Assembly: GCA_023381535.1 (NCBI GenBank)
Contig: JAMCSN010000281.1
Span: 1 to 5,409 of the forward strand
Source: Bacteroidota bacterium
GTDB lineage: Bacteria; Bacteroidota; Ignavibacteria; Ignavibacteriales; Melioribacteraceae
DNA length: 5,409 nucleotides
Reading direction: 5' to 3'
The notes beneath the pieces are model-generated. The model searched no databases and was not told the origin of the DNA. It saw nothing but the letters and a program-made list of their open reading frames with translations. Both the position numbers and the translations under genes were made by a program. Positions 1 through 5,409 of this stretch are shown here, in pieces (positions within the stretch are counted from its first letter, which is position 1; every line of letters begins with the position of its first letter).

Positions 1-881
1 ACCCGATGGTCCATATCACCTTTGCTGGTGACTTCGGCGGCATTGCTGAGAAGAAAGATTTGCTTTCGCAGTTTTGCAGTTGAGACCAGAACTATAATAA
101 TTGTAACGGCGCTGCCAGCTAAAATTATCAATATCATCACGATGCGAAGAGTATCCCGGAAATTTACTCCTTCCTTAAACGCATCGAACACAACAAAATT
201 AACTTTTGTTTCGGGTGAGAAATAAAGTTTAGGAGTATATAAAGTTGCGATGAAATCCCCGTTCTCGGATTCCAACGAATAAAGCGAATAGCTGTTTTTG
301 TATCGTAAGTCGTGAACCGCATTTACAATATTCAGTAAATTGGCTTGACTCCTTTCCGAATGTGAGAACTCAACAGGCACGTTATTAACAATGAGAGCAA
401 CCTCGGAACGAATTTTGTCGGAAATTCTATCGAGCATCTTTGACGAAATTACATTTCCGTAGTAAACCGTTCTTCCTCCCGGGAATTGTGCATAACGCAA
501 AATCACGTTCGGGTTGTTTATAAAGAACTGATGAAATGAAAACGAACGGGAATTTATGTACGATTTGCCGTTGGTTTTAAATTCGCTTGCGTTTATCAGC
601 GAATCGTTAACCAACGTAAACAAAAAGTCGATTGATGTCGAATCGATGTTAAGCGATTCAAAATTGTTCAGTCGCTGACCCAAACCGCCGAAATCGGAAT
701 CTGTTTTCAAAACTTCGTTCTGAAGCGCAATGACCAAATCGCTTGTTGCATTCAAGATTGATTTAGATTGCTGCTGCAGCAGCGCTTGTCCGGCTAACGA
801 ATAAAAAATAACCGTTGACGATACCGATACAACGACTACAACCAGAAATGTGATCAATATGAATTTAACATTCAGCTTCAT
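1..881 (-). CDS. Membrane sensor protein with HAMP domain, probable histidine kinase (3' end outside window)
   Basis: An open frame of 293 codons runs from ATG at 881 to the left edge without a stop. An in-frame TAA directly precedes the ATG, so this is the earliest possible start; a GGGAGG ribosome binding site lies 11 bases upstream. Seen: a hydrophobic helix at residues about 7-27, a roughly 220-residue periplasmic region, a second helix at about 247-267 (from VMILILAGSAV), then a juxtamembrane stretch starting TAKLRKQ and ending GDMDHRV, which fits the start of a HAMP domain. Known: this layout is typical of sensor histidine kinases and also of HAMP-linked diguanylate cyclases, phosphatases or chemoreceptors. 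The output domain is outside the window, so kinase is an inference. The periplasmic region matches no sensor domain I recognise with certainty. It follows the pilus genes on the same strand, so a PilS-like or NtrB-like regulator of the pilus is plausible but unproven. Confidence 0.85.
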   Translation of the reverse strand, partial: MKLNVKFILITFLVVVVVSVSSTVIFYSLAGQALLQQQSKSILNATSDLVIALQNEVLKTDSDFGGLGQRLNNFESLNIDSTSIDFLFTLVNDSLINASEFKTNGKSYINSRSFSFHQFFINNPNVILRYAQFPGGRTVYYGNVISSKMLDRISDKIRSEVALIVNNVPVEFSHSERSQANLLNIVNAVHDLRYKNSYSLYSLESENGDFIATLYTPKLYFSPETKVNFVVFDAFKEGVNFRDTLRIVMILIILAGSAVTIIIVLVSTAKLRKQIFLLSNAAEVTSKGDMDHR

Positions 882-892
882 TTAACGAAGGA

Positions 893-898
893 CCTCCC
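893..898 (-). promoter_or_regulatory. Ribosome binding site of the sensor gene
   Basis: On the minus strand this reads GGGAGG, a strong Shine-Dalgarno match. It lies 11 bases before the ATG at 881, slightly longer than the usual spacing. With the in-frame TAA immediately before that ATG, it fixes the start of the sensor gene. Confidence 0.6.
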
Positions 899-936
899 GA
901 TTCATTCAGCGAGATGGAAGGAAAAGTATTTCACGC

Positions 937-951
937 TGCGTTGCAAACGCA
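937..951. repeat. Perfect inverted repeat between secretin and sensor genes
   Basis: The minus strand reads TGCGTT-TGC-AACGCA, a perfect 6-base dyad with a 3-base centre, in the 99-base gap between the secretin stop and the sensor start. As RNA it would form a short hairpin. No run of U follows directly (the next bases are GCGTGAAATAC), so a strong intrinsic terminator is unlikely. It could be an operator, an mRNA processing or attenuation hairpin, or chance. The rest of the gap shows no convincing promoter. Confidence 0.4.
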
Positions 952-980
952 TTTCAAAAAGGTAAGTTTTTTTAACACAT

Positions 981-2237
981 CTATTTCTTTTCTATATCCC
1001 CTTCCGATTTTTTCAATTGTTCTTTATACTTTTCCATCAATTCCATATTTCTAGCTCTTTCATCGCGCAGAACCGAGTCACTTTTTTCCATTTTAATTCT
1101 TTCTTTCAGGGTTGGAAGAATATCCGCTTTAATCAACATGATAATTTCTTTTCTAACATTTTCCGTTTGATCGTATCCGAAAATATATCGCAGCCCGAAT
1201 ACCCACCACGGTAAATCTTTTAGGAACGGGATCCCACGTCGCGTATTAAGTTCTTGATTCTCGAACAAGCCGCCCACAGCGGTTTCTTCGCCATTTAATA
1301 ACAAAACATCTGTGTTGATTGTATTCTTGCTGACATTAGTGCTGAGAGCGTCTCTTGATACTACACTGCTGCGTTCAATTCTTAATTTCAAAAGTATGTA
1401 ATTGATTCCGTCTTCTTTGTAAACATACGGCGTGACTTCAATAATGGTCCCGGTTGGATAGAATTTATCAATCAGGTTGCCCGCAAAGTCTCTTTCCTTT
1501 ATCGAGAAATCGTTTCCAACTTGCGTCTTTCCCGGAATACCGTTTCTTGCAATGATTGTCGGACGTGCAATTATTTCACCAAGGCCATTAGTTTCAAAGG
1601 CTCTTAAAAGACCGGTTGCAGTTCCGTCCCACGGACCCAAACTGTAATTTGATTTAGTATTGATTTCATATGTAGGAGGTTTTTGCTGAGCCTGTGTCTG
1701 AGTACCAGTTTGCTGTTGCGGCTCCTGGAGCGTAACAATTTTTGAACCCAATTGAACTCCGGACTGCGAAAGAAGGAATTCCCAGTTAATACCTCTTTCA
1801 CGCATGTCGTCAACGTTGGCTTCAAACAAAACTGCGGAAATTTTCACTTCTCTTTCTGTTATCGGCGCATAAACATCTTTTTCAAGTTTGGTTTGTGCCG
1901 TTTCATCCTTTTTTCTAACTACTATCGATGGTCCGGTCTCATCTACAGTCAAATTGTTATACTGAACAATTATGAACAATGCTTTCTTATACTGCATATT
2001 GACAATTTCGATTCCAATCGGAGAATTCGAATCTACAGTGGAAACAATTTTTTTGCCTGCTACTTTTTCGCTAACCTTGCTTAGAATTTCAATTGCCTGA
2101 TTAAAAGGAATTTTTTCCGAAAGCGAAACTATTTCTTCCGGACTGACATAACCTTTAAGCTTATCCTTCAAGTCGATTTGCGCAAATATCAACTGAACAG
2201 ACGACAGCAAAAACAAAAATGTAATTATCTTTTTCAT
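981..2237 (-). CDS. pilQ: Short PilQ/GspD-type secretin
   Basis: This is the outer-membrane ring through which the pilus (or a secreted substrate) passes. Residues 1-19 form a signal peptide (KK, hydrophobic core, cleavage likely after FA before Q20). Residues about 43-109 resemble an N0/STN domain. Residues about 129-373 are the secretin core: VKISAVLFEANVDDMRERGI opens the barrel domain, ARPTIIARNG and GTIIEVTPYV follow, and NGEETAVGGLFENQE, RRGIPFLKDLPWW and KEIIMLIKADIL carry the C-terminal signature. A charged helical tail follows at 374-418. At 418 residues it is much shorter than typical PilQ (often 600-750), and I see no AMIN or N1/KH domain between N0 and the core. A Gln-rich stretch interrupts the core at about 171-188. 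ATG at 2237 has an AGG ribosome binding site overlapping the upstream TAG stop. It is the fourth gene of the pilus cluster, and PilQ is the best name because of that context. Confidence 0.9.
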   Translation of the reverse strand: MKKIITFLFLLSSVQLIFAQIDLKDKLKGYVSPEEIVSLSEKIPFNQAIEILSKVSEKVAGKKIVSTVDSNSPIGIEIVNMQYKKALFIIVQYNNLTVDETGPSIVVRKKDETAQTKLEKDVYAPITEREVKISAVLFEANVDDMRERGINWEFLLSQSGVQLGSKIVTLQEPQQQTGTQTQAQQKPPTYEINTKSNYSLGPWDGTATGLLRAFETNGLGEIIARPTIIARNGIPGKTQVGNDFSIKERDFAGNLIDKFYPTGTIIEVTPYVYKEDGINYILLKLRIERSSVVSRDALSTNVSKNTINTDVLLLNGEETAVGGLFENQELNTRRGIPFLKDLPWWVFGLRYIFGYDQTENVRKEIIMLIKADILPTLKERIKMEKSDSVLRDERARNMELMEKYKEQLKKSEGDIEKK

Positions 2238-2246
2238 TGTATTTAA

Positions 2247-2252
2247 CCTACT
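2247..2252 (-). promoter_or_regulatory. Ribosome binding site of the secretin gene, overlapping the pilOP stop
   Basis: The minus strand reads AGTAGG. The TAG inside it is the stop codon of the PilO-PilP gene, and AGG ends 9 bases before the secretin ATG at 2237. Reuse of the stop codon as part of the Shine-Dalgarno site supports coupled translation of the two genes. Confidence 0.5.
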
Positions 2253-3126
2253 TTTTTTCTTTTCCTAGCTTCAAAGAAATGTTTTCAATAATACCGCCTT
2301 TGTTAAGCACGAAATTTACAACGCTGTTTTGATAATCGATATTGGTTAGGAATCCAAGATAAACTTGATCGCCCTCCCACAATAGATAAGTATTGCCGCT
2401 GGCATCCGATAGAAAAGCTCCGTCTGGAATTAAAGCAAGCAATTGCGCCGTCTGAACATCCAGCAAATGATCGACGTTAGCCGGAATTTCATTACGTATT
2501 AACGGGTAGAAAAAATCATAAGCGGGATTCGGAATGAGCGGGTTTTCTCTGATGTCTTTAACAAAAAACCGATCGCTTAACGAATAGTAAACCTTCACCT
2601 TGAACTTGTAATTCACCAGGAAGTGAGGCGTTCCGTCCTTATCAACCTTAACGTTGTTAGATAATCCCATCTCACTGATTTTTTTGAGCTGCTTGCTTTC
2701 TTCGATTGCGTAAATCAGTCTATCGAGATCACCAAACTCTGCGGTTCCGCTTACTGTATAGTTGTAAATGTTAAAGTTTGCGCTCGTCTCGTTTTCGTCA
2801 AACTCAACATTAACAAACGAGTTGTTGGAAAAACTGTAAGATACCTGGTTTACAAAATCAAAAAAACCGGCTTGAGAGAATTTGTAAGGAATGTTGTACT
2901 TCCGATTCGCAAGGACCGAATCGAGTTCGGCTACCCGCTTTTGGAACGAAACAAGTTGTCGCGTTAACGCTTCGGTATCAAGCTGGAATAGTTTCAAATC
3001 CTTAATTCTTTTTTCTTTATCCTTAATTTTAGATTTCTGAATCACAAAGCTGTAGAACCCTGCGCTCAACAAGATACCGATGAAAATCACCAGAATGATT
3101 AAAGTATTTTTTACCTTAGTACTCAT
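2248..3126 (-). CDS. PilO-PilP fusion: inner-membrane pilus alignment protein
   Basis: This 292-residue protein probably bridges the inner-membrane alignment complex and the secretin. Seen: a short cytoplasmic N-terminus, one transmembrane helix at about 8-28, a charged heptad-like coiled coil at about 31-75, then a mixed alpha/beta domain at about 84-183 including YTVSGTAEFGDLDRLIYAIE. That matches the PilO/GspM layout of helix, coiled coil and ferredoxin-like fold. The extra C-terminal part opens with a Pro-rich linker (NPLIPNPAYDFFYPLI, about 195-210) and continues as a beta-rich domain at 217-287 with LLALIPDG, EGDQVYLGFLTNID and IENISLKL. This resembles the PilP / GspC homology-region fold, which docks on secretin N0/N1 domains. 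PilP is normally a separate lipoprotein, so here the PilO helix would serve as its anchor. The ATG overlaps the previous stop (ATGA), and the secretin gene begins 10 bases downstream. PilO part is likely; PilP part is by motif reading only. Confidence 0.8.
   Translation of the reverse strand: MSTKVKNTLIILVIFIGILLSAGFYSFVIQKSKIKDKEKRIKDLKLFQLDTEALTRQLVSFQKRVAELDSVLANRKYNIPYKFSQAGFFDFVNQVSYSFSNNSFVNVEFDENETSANFNIYNYTVSGTAEFGDLDRLIYAIEESKQLKKISEMGLSNNVKVDKDGTPHFLVNYKFKVKVYYSLSDRFFVKDIRENPLIPNPAYDFFYPLIRNEIPANVDHLLDVQTAQLLALIPDGAFLSDASGNTYLLWEGDQVYLGFLTNIDYQNSVVNFVLNKGGIIENISLKLGKEKK
3123..3126 (-). other. ATGA stop/start overlap coupling pilMN and pilOP
   Basis: The minus strand reads ATGA: the TGA ends the PilM-PilN gene and the ATG starts the PilO-PilP gene. 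No good Shine-Dalgarno lies at normal distance from this ATG (the nearest AAGG is about 20 bases away). Initiation therefore probably depends on terminating ribosomes, which would keep the two partner proteins at matched amounts. Confidence 0.75.
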
Positions 3127-4679
3127 TTCGTTTTAAGCGAATCATCCTTTAGTTTGAAACTCAGTGAATAAGAAAAAGCGCTTTTCTCTCTCAGTGGTTC
3201 GTAATTAATTTTTTTCAAAAGCGAAGTTTTATATAAATCCGCAAATTCGGTAAGCACGCTCCTCGATAGTGAATAACCGTCAAGCTTTACTTCTGTTTTG
3301 TCAACCGTTTCAAGTTTTGAAATCCAGAAATTTCTTCTTCGTTCCGCGAAATCCGAAATTTTCGAAATTGCACGATTCCAAACGCCAGATCCCACTGCCG
3401 CAGAATCGAGTATCTTTTGAGTTGCATCAAAACTGTTAATCCTTTGTTCGAGAGGAGTAATCTCCTGCACGAGTTCCTGGTTTTGTGTCTGCCTTTGCAT
3501 CAGACGATCAATTTCATAGTTCAGTTCATTTATATGCTTAACATTGCTCAGAATACTAAAAGTGAAATAAAAAGTTGCTGCAAATAGTACGGGCAGCAAG
3601 GCGTAACCATGCCATCCGAAATCAAATACTTTTTGATGCTCTTGAACATACCTTGGCAGAAAATTCACACCAACATAGAGCTTATCCAACTCATCAAAGT
3701 ATTCCGTTGCAGCTGCAATAGGAACAGCAAATAAGGCAAGGTCCCTCACTTCATCTTCTTTCAGCCAGGTAGTATCTAAACCAGGGAACTTAAGCTCGGA
3801 CACATTCGCTTCGGGGAATGTACCATAGAAGGATAAGATTAAGTTTTCAGATCTGTCTTCGCCGCAAATAATAATGTTGTCAAGTTTCGGGATTCCGCCG
3901 TTTTCCATTTCAAGCAAAATCTTAGAAAAATATACATCGTAGGTATGAAGATTTTTTGTCCCGATATCCAGAGTAGAACCGATATGTCTTAATCGCTGTC
4001 CTTCCAAAAAAATCAGCTTAGAATATTCTTTCCCAATATGAACAATCAGAGTGAAATCTTCCGGAAAGAACTTTGTGCTTTTTGAAACGTAGTAAGCTAA
4101 CGGAAGTTCGGCGGTCTTTATCGTTGGAATTTTTAAGTACCGCTTGTTATTATAATTTGCAAGTTGGTTTACAAGCCCAACGCCAGGTATGTCGCCTTCC
4201 AGAAATACTCCGAGCGTAGTTTTTTCATTCAGCTCGGTAATGTCCATAGAATCTTCATCAACCGTAATCCCTTTTGTTGATTGCAGATCTTTTATGATTG
4301 TCTGAATTAGCTTTTTCTTGTTTTGGTCGCGGGGTCCCTCGTACGAATGATAATTAACAATCGGTTCGGTAACAATGGGGATGTAATTCATACCGTTGAT
4401 TTTCAGGTCATGCAATGACGCGTGAAATTGACCGACATCGGAAGTATCTTGACTAATCTCAGGTTCAGCGGCTGTTTCAAGATTGTCGAAAGAAATTTCA
4501 TCTCCTTTGATATCGACGGCATTTAGCTCGCTGTACAATTCCGGTTTTGAAGAAGCGCCTTGTGATCTGGAAACAGTAAACGCAGCCACACGCTGGATTT
4601 GAATACCGTCCTTTGTTCTTGCAACAACGGCTAACTTTGCGTCGGTACCCTCATAATATAAACATACAACAGGCTTCAA
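3123..4679 (-). CDS. PilM-PilN fusion (GspL-like) pilus alignment protein
   Basis: This 518-residue protein would form the cytoplasmic ring and first membrane link of the T4P alignment complex. Residues 1-335 resemble the actin-like PilM fold: an opening strand pair (VVCLYYEGTDAKLAVV), a phosphate-2-like segment (LIVHIGKEYSKLIFLEGQRL, 211-230) and an adenosine-site-like segment (NIIICGEDRS, 268-277). The acidic residues expected in PilM are missing from all three. An acidic, probably disordered insert spans about 41-90. At 338-342 VNFLP matches the INLLP-type motif that starts free PilN proteins and binds PilM. A transmembrane helix (about 358-376), a coiled coil (about 380-415) and a periplasmic alpha/beta domain (about 430-512) follow, as in PilN. 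The whole matches the GspL layout. The start is TTG at 4679, with a GAAGGCGG site 7 bases upstream; the next in-frame Met is residue 97, after the first conserved strands. It follows the ATPase stop by 2 bases. Confidence 0.85.
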   Translation of the reverse strand: MKPVVCLYYEGTDAKLAVVARTKDGIQIQRVAAFTVSRSQGASSKPELYSELNAVDIKGDEISFDNLETAAEPEISQDTSDVGQFHASLHDLKINGMNYIPIVTEPIVNYHSYEGPRDQNKKKLIQTIIKDLQSTKGITVDEDSMDITELNEKTTLGVFLEGDIPGVGLVNQLANYNNKRYLKIPTIKTAELPLAYYVSKSTKFFPEDFTLIVHIGKEYSKLIFLEGQRLRHIGSTLDIGTKNLHTYDVYFSKILLEMENGGIPKLDNIIICGEDRSENLILSFYGTFPEANVSELKFPGLDTTWLKEDEVRDLALFAVPIAAATEYFDELDKLYVGVNFLPRYVQEHQKVFDFGWHGYALLPVLFAATFYFTFSILSNVKHINELNYEIDRLMQRQTQNQELVQEITPLEQRINSFDATQKILDSAAVGSGVWNRAISKISDFAERRRNFWISKLETVDKTEVKLDGYSLSRSVLTEFADLYKTSLLKKINYEPLREKSAFSYSLSFKLKDDSLKTK

Positions 4680-4681
4680 GA

Positions 4682-5409
4682 TTATACCGCCTTCATCAAC
4701 TGAAGAATTCGTGTTTTGTTATTAGCATAAGCGATCGCACTCTCTTTTGAAATCTTCTTTTCAGTATAAAGACGCATCAAATCCTGTTCCATTGTAACCA
4801 TGCCCTGAGGGCCGCCCTGATTAATCATCAAGTAAATTTCACTTGTATTATTGTTCTTTATTGCCGCTCTTACACTTGGAGTAACAATAAGCACCTCTTT
4901 AGCCAGTGCGCGTTTCCCATCCAAACTTGGAACAAGTTTCTGCGACACTACAGAAATCAATACATCGGCTAAACGGTTCTTTACCCTTTCCTGTTCGTGA
5001 GGATCAACTTCTGCAATGATACGATCTATCGATTCCACAGCAGAAGAAGTATGAAGTGTTGAAAAAACTTTATGCCCGGTATCTGTTACTTCTAGTGCCG
5101 CCATGATTGTAGCCGGGTCTCTCATTTCACCGATAACAATTATGTCGGGATCTTGTCGGAGTGATTGAATAACCCCGTCTTTAAATGATAAAACATCTCT
5201 TCCAACCTCGCGATGTTTTATAATAGACTTTCGGGATTTATGCACGTATTCAATTGGCGAACCGATTATTACGATATGGCACGGATCGAAATCGTTGTGG
5301 TAATCAATTATTGCATCCAAAGTTGTGGACTTTCCGGAACCGGTAATACCGGTGACCAACGACAAACCAAATTTTATATAACTGTGGCTCATGGTTTTAA
5401 CAGCAAGCG
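4682..5409 (-). CDS. pilT: PilT-type retraction ATPase, C-terminal part (5' end outside window)
   Basis: This is a secretion-superfamily hexameric ATPase of the type that powers pilus retraction at the inner-membrane base. The frame is open to the right edge, and the ATG at 5392 is internal: Walker A lies only about 15 residues after it, whereas in PilT (about 350 residues) it follows an N-terminal PAS-like domain of over 100 residues. Numbering from that internal Met: Walker A GITGSGKST (15-23), Asp box IIGSPIEYVH (42-51), REVGRDVLSF (61-70), LRQDPDIIVIGEMRD with Walker B Glu89, and His box TGHKVFSTLHTSSA (105-118). A PilT-like C-terminus follows, with a weak AIRNLIRE counterpart (SVRAAIKN, 173-180) and GMVTMEQDL...KISKESAIAYA. 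No zinc-binding CxxC pairs are present, which argues against PilB/GspE. The Asp box reads GS where PilT normally has ED. PilU or another PilT paralogue remains possible. Confidence 0.92.
   Translation of the reverse strand, partial: LAVKTMSHSYIKFGLSLVTGITGSGKSTTLDAIIDYHNDFDPCHIVIIGSPIEYVHKSRKSIIKHREVGRDVLSFKDGVIQSLRQDPDIIVIGEMRDPATIMAALEVTDTGHKVFSTLHTSSAVESIDRIIAEVDPHEQERVKNRLADVLISVVSQKLVPSLDGKRALAKEVLIVTPSVRAAIKNNNTSEIYLMINQGGPQGMVTMEQDLMRLYTEKKISKESAIAYANNKTRILQLMKAV
4687..4694 (-). promoter_or_regulatory. Ribosome binding site supporting the TTG start of pilMN
   Basis: The minus strand reads GAAGGCGG, ending 7 bases before TTG at 4679, inside the last codons of the ATPase gene. It is the main support for a TTG start, since no ATG or GTG occurs in frame between the upstream stop near 4719 and the first conserved strand. 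Confidence 0.55.

Noticed and set aside
22..225. 67-residue plus-strand open frame
   Set aside because: It is antisense to the sensor gene, covering its second membrane helix and the start of the HAMP domain. It has no ribosome binding site support and no recognisable protein features.
882..980. Bacteroidota-type promoter (TTTG and TAnnTTTG boxes) for the sensor gene
   Set aside because: The minus strand has TTTG followed 15 bases later by TACTTTTC, which misses the last G and has short spacing. Too weak to call.
1017..1214. 65-residue plus-strand open frame
   Set aside because: Antisense shadow of the C-terminal end of the secretin; Phe/His/Asn-rich composition typical of a reverse-strand frame.
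1604..1825. 73-residue minus-strand open frame in another frame
   Set aside because: It lies wholly inside the secretin gene in a different frame, and the secretin frame carries clear family motifs there.
1752..2084. 110-residue plus-strand open frame
   Set aside because: Antisense to the N0 domain and early core of the secretin; Phe/Cys/Asn-rich and without a plausible start signal.
5390..5392. ATG as the true start of the ATPase
   Set aside because: The frame continues open to the window edge, and Walker A would be only about 15 residues from the start, so the N-terminal domain of a PilT-type ATPase would be missing. The ATG is internal.
4682..5409. ATPase as PilB/GspE (assembly) type
   Set aside because: No tetracysteine zinc motif is present, and the C-terminal region follows the PilT pattern with a GMVTMEQDL-type segment, so the retraction-type family fits better.

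Overview
All recognisable genes lie on the minus strand, so transcription runs from the right edge to the left. The window holds the inner core of a type IV pilus (T4P) machine: a PilT-type ATPase (partial at the right edge), a PilM-PilN fusion, a PilO-PilP fusion and a short PilQ-type secretin. A membrane sensor with a HAMP domain follows and runs off the left edge. The sequence is moderately AT-rich, and a secretin with a signal peptide implies an outer membrane. The codon and residue style (Lys/Asn/Ile-rich proteins, a short signal peptide ending FA-Q) suggests a Bacteroidota/Ignavibacteriota-type Gram-negative. That placement is a guess from style, not a proven assignment.

Layout from right to left: PilT-like ATPase (5409 to 4682, N-terminal domain outside the window); 2-base gap; PilMN fusion starting at TTG (4679 to 3123); ATGA stop/start overlap; PilOP fusion (3126 to 2248); 10-base gap with the ribosome binding site over the stop codon; secretin (2237 to 981); a 99-base gap carrying a perfect inverted repeat; then the sensor protein (881 to beyond 1). 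The first four genes are almost certainly one translationally coupled operon. The sensor may be its last part or have its own expression.

In the classical T4aP system, PilM, PilN, PilO, PilP and PilQ are five proteins linking the cytoplasmic ATPases to the outer-membrane secretin. Here the same chain appears as three polypeptides. The first joins a PilM-like actin fold to a PilN-like membrane and periplasmic part, giving the layout of GspL from type II secretion. The second joins a PilO-like membrane protein to a PilP/GspC-HR-like beta domain, replacing the usual PilP lipid anchor with a transmembrane helix. The third is a reduced secretin with an N0 domain and no visible N1 or AMIN domains. 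The PilM part has lost the acidic residues of its nucleotide site, and the ATPase has an altered Asp box. The most interesting content is therefore a compacted and partly degenerate T4P alignment complex, not a wholly new kind of system.
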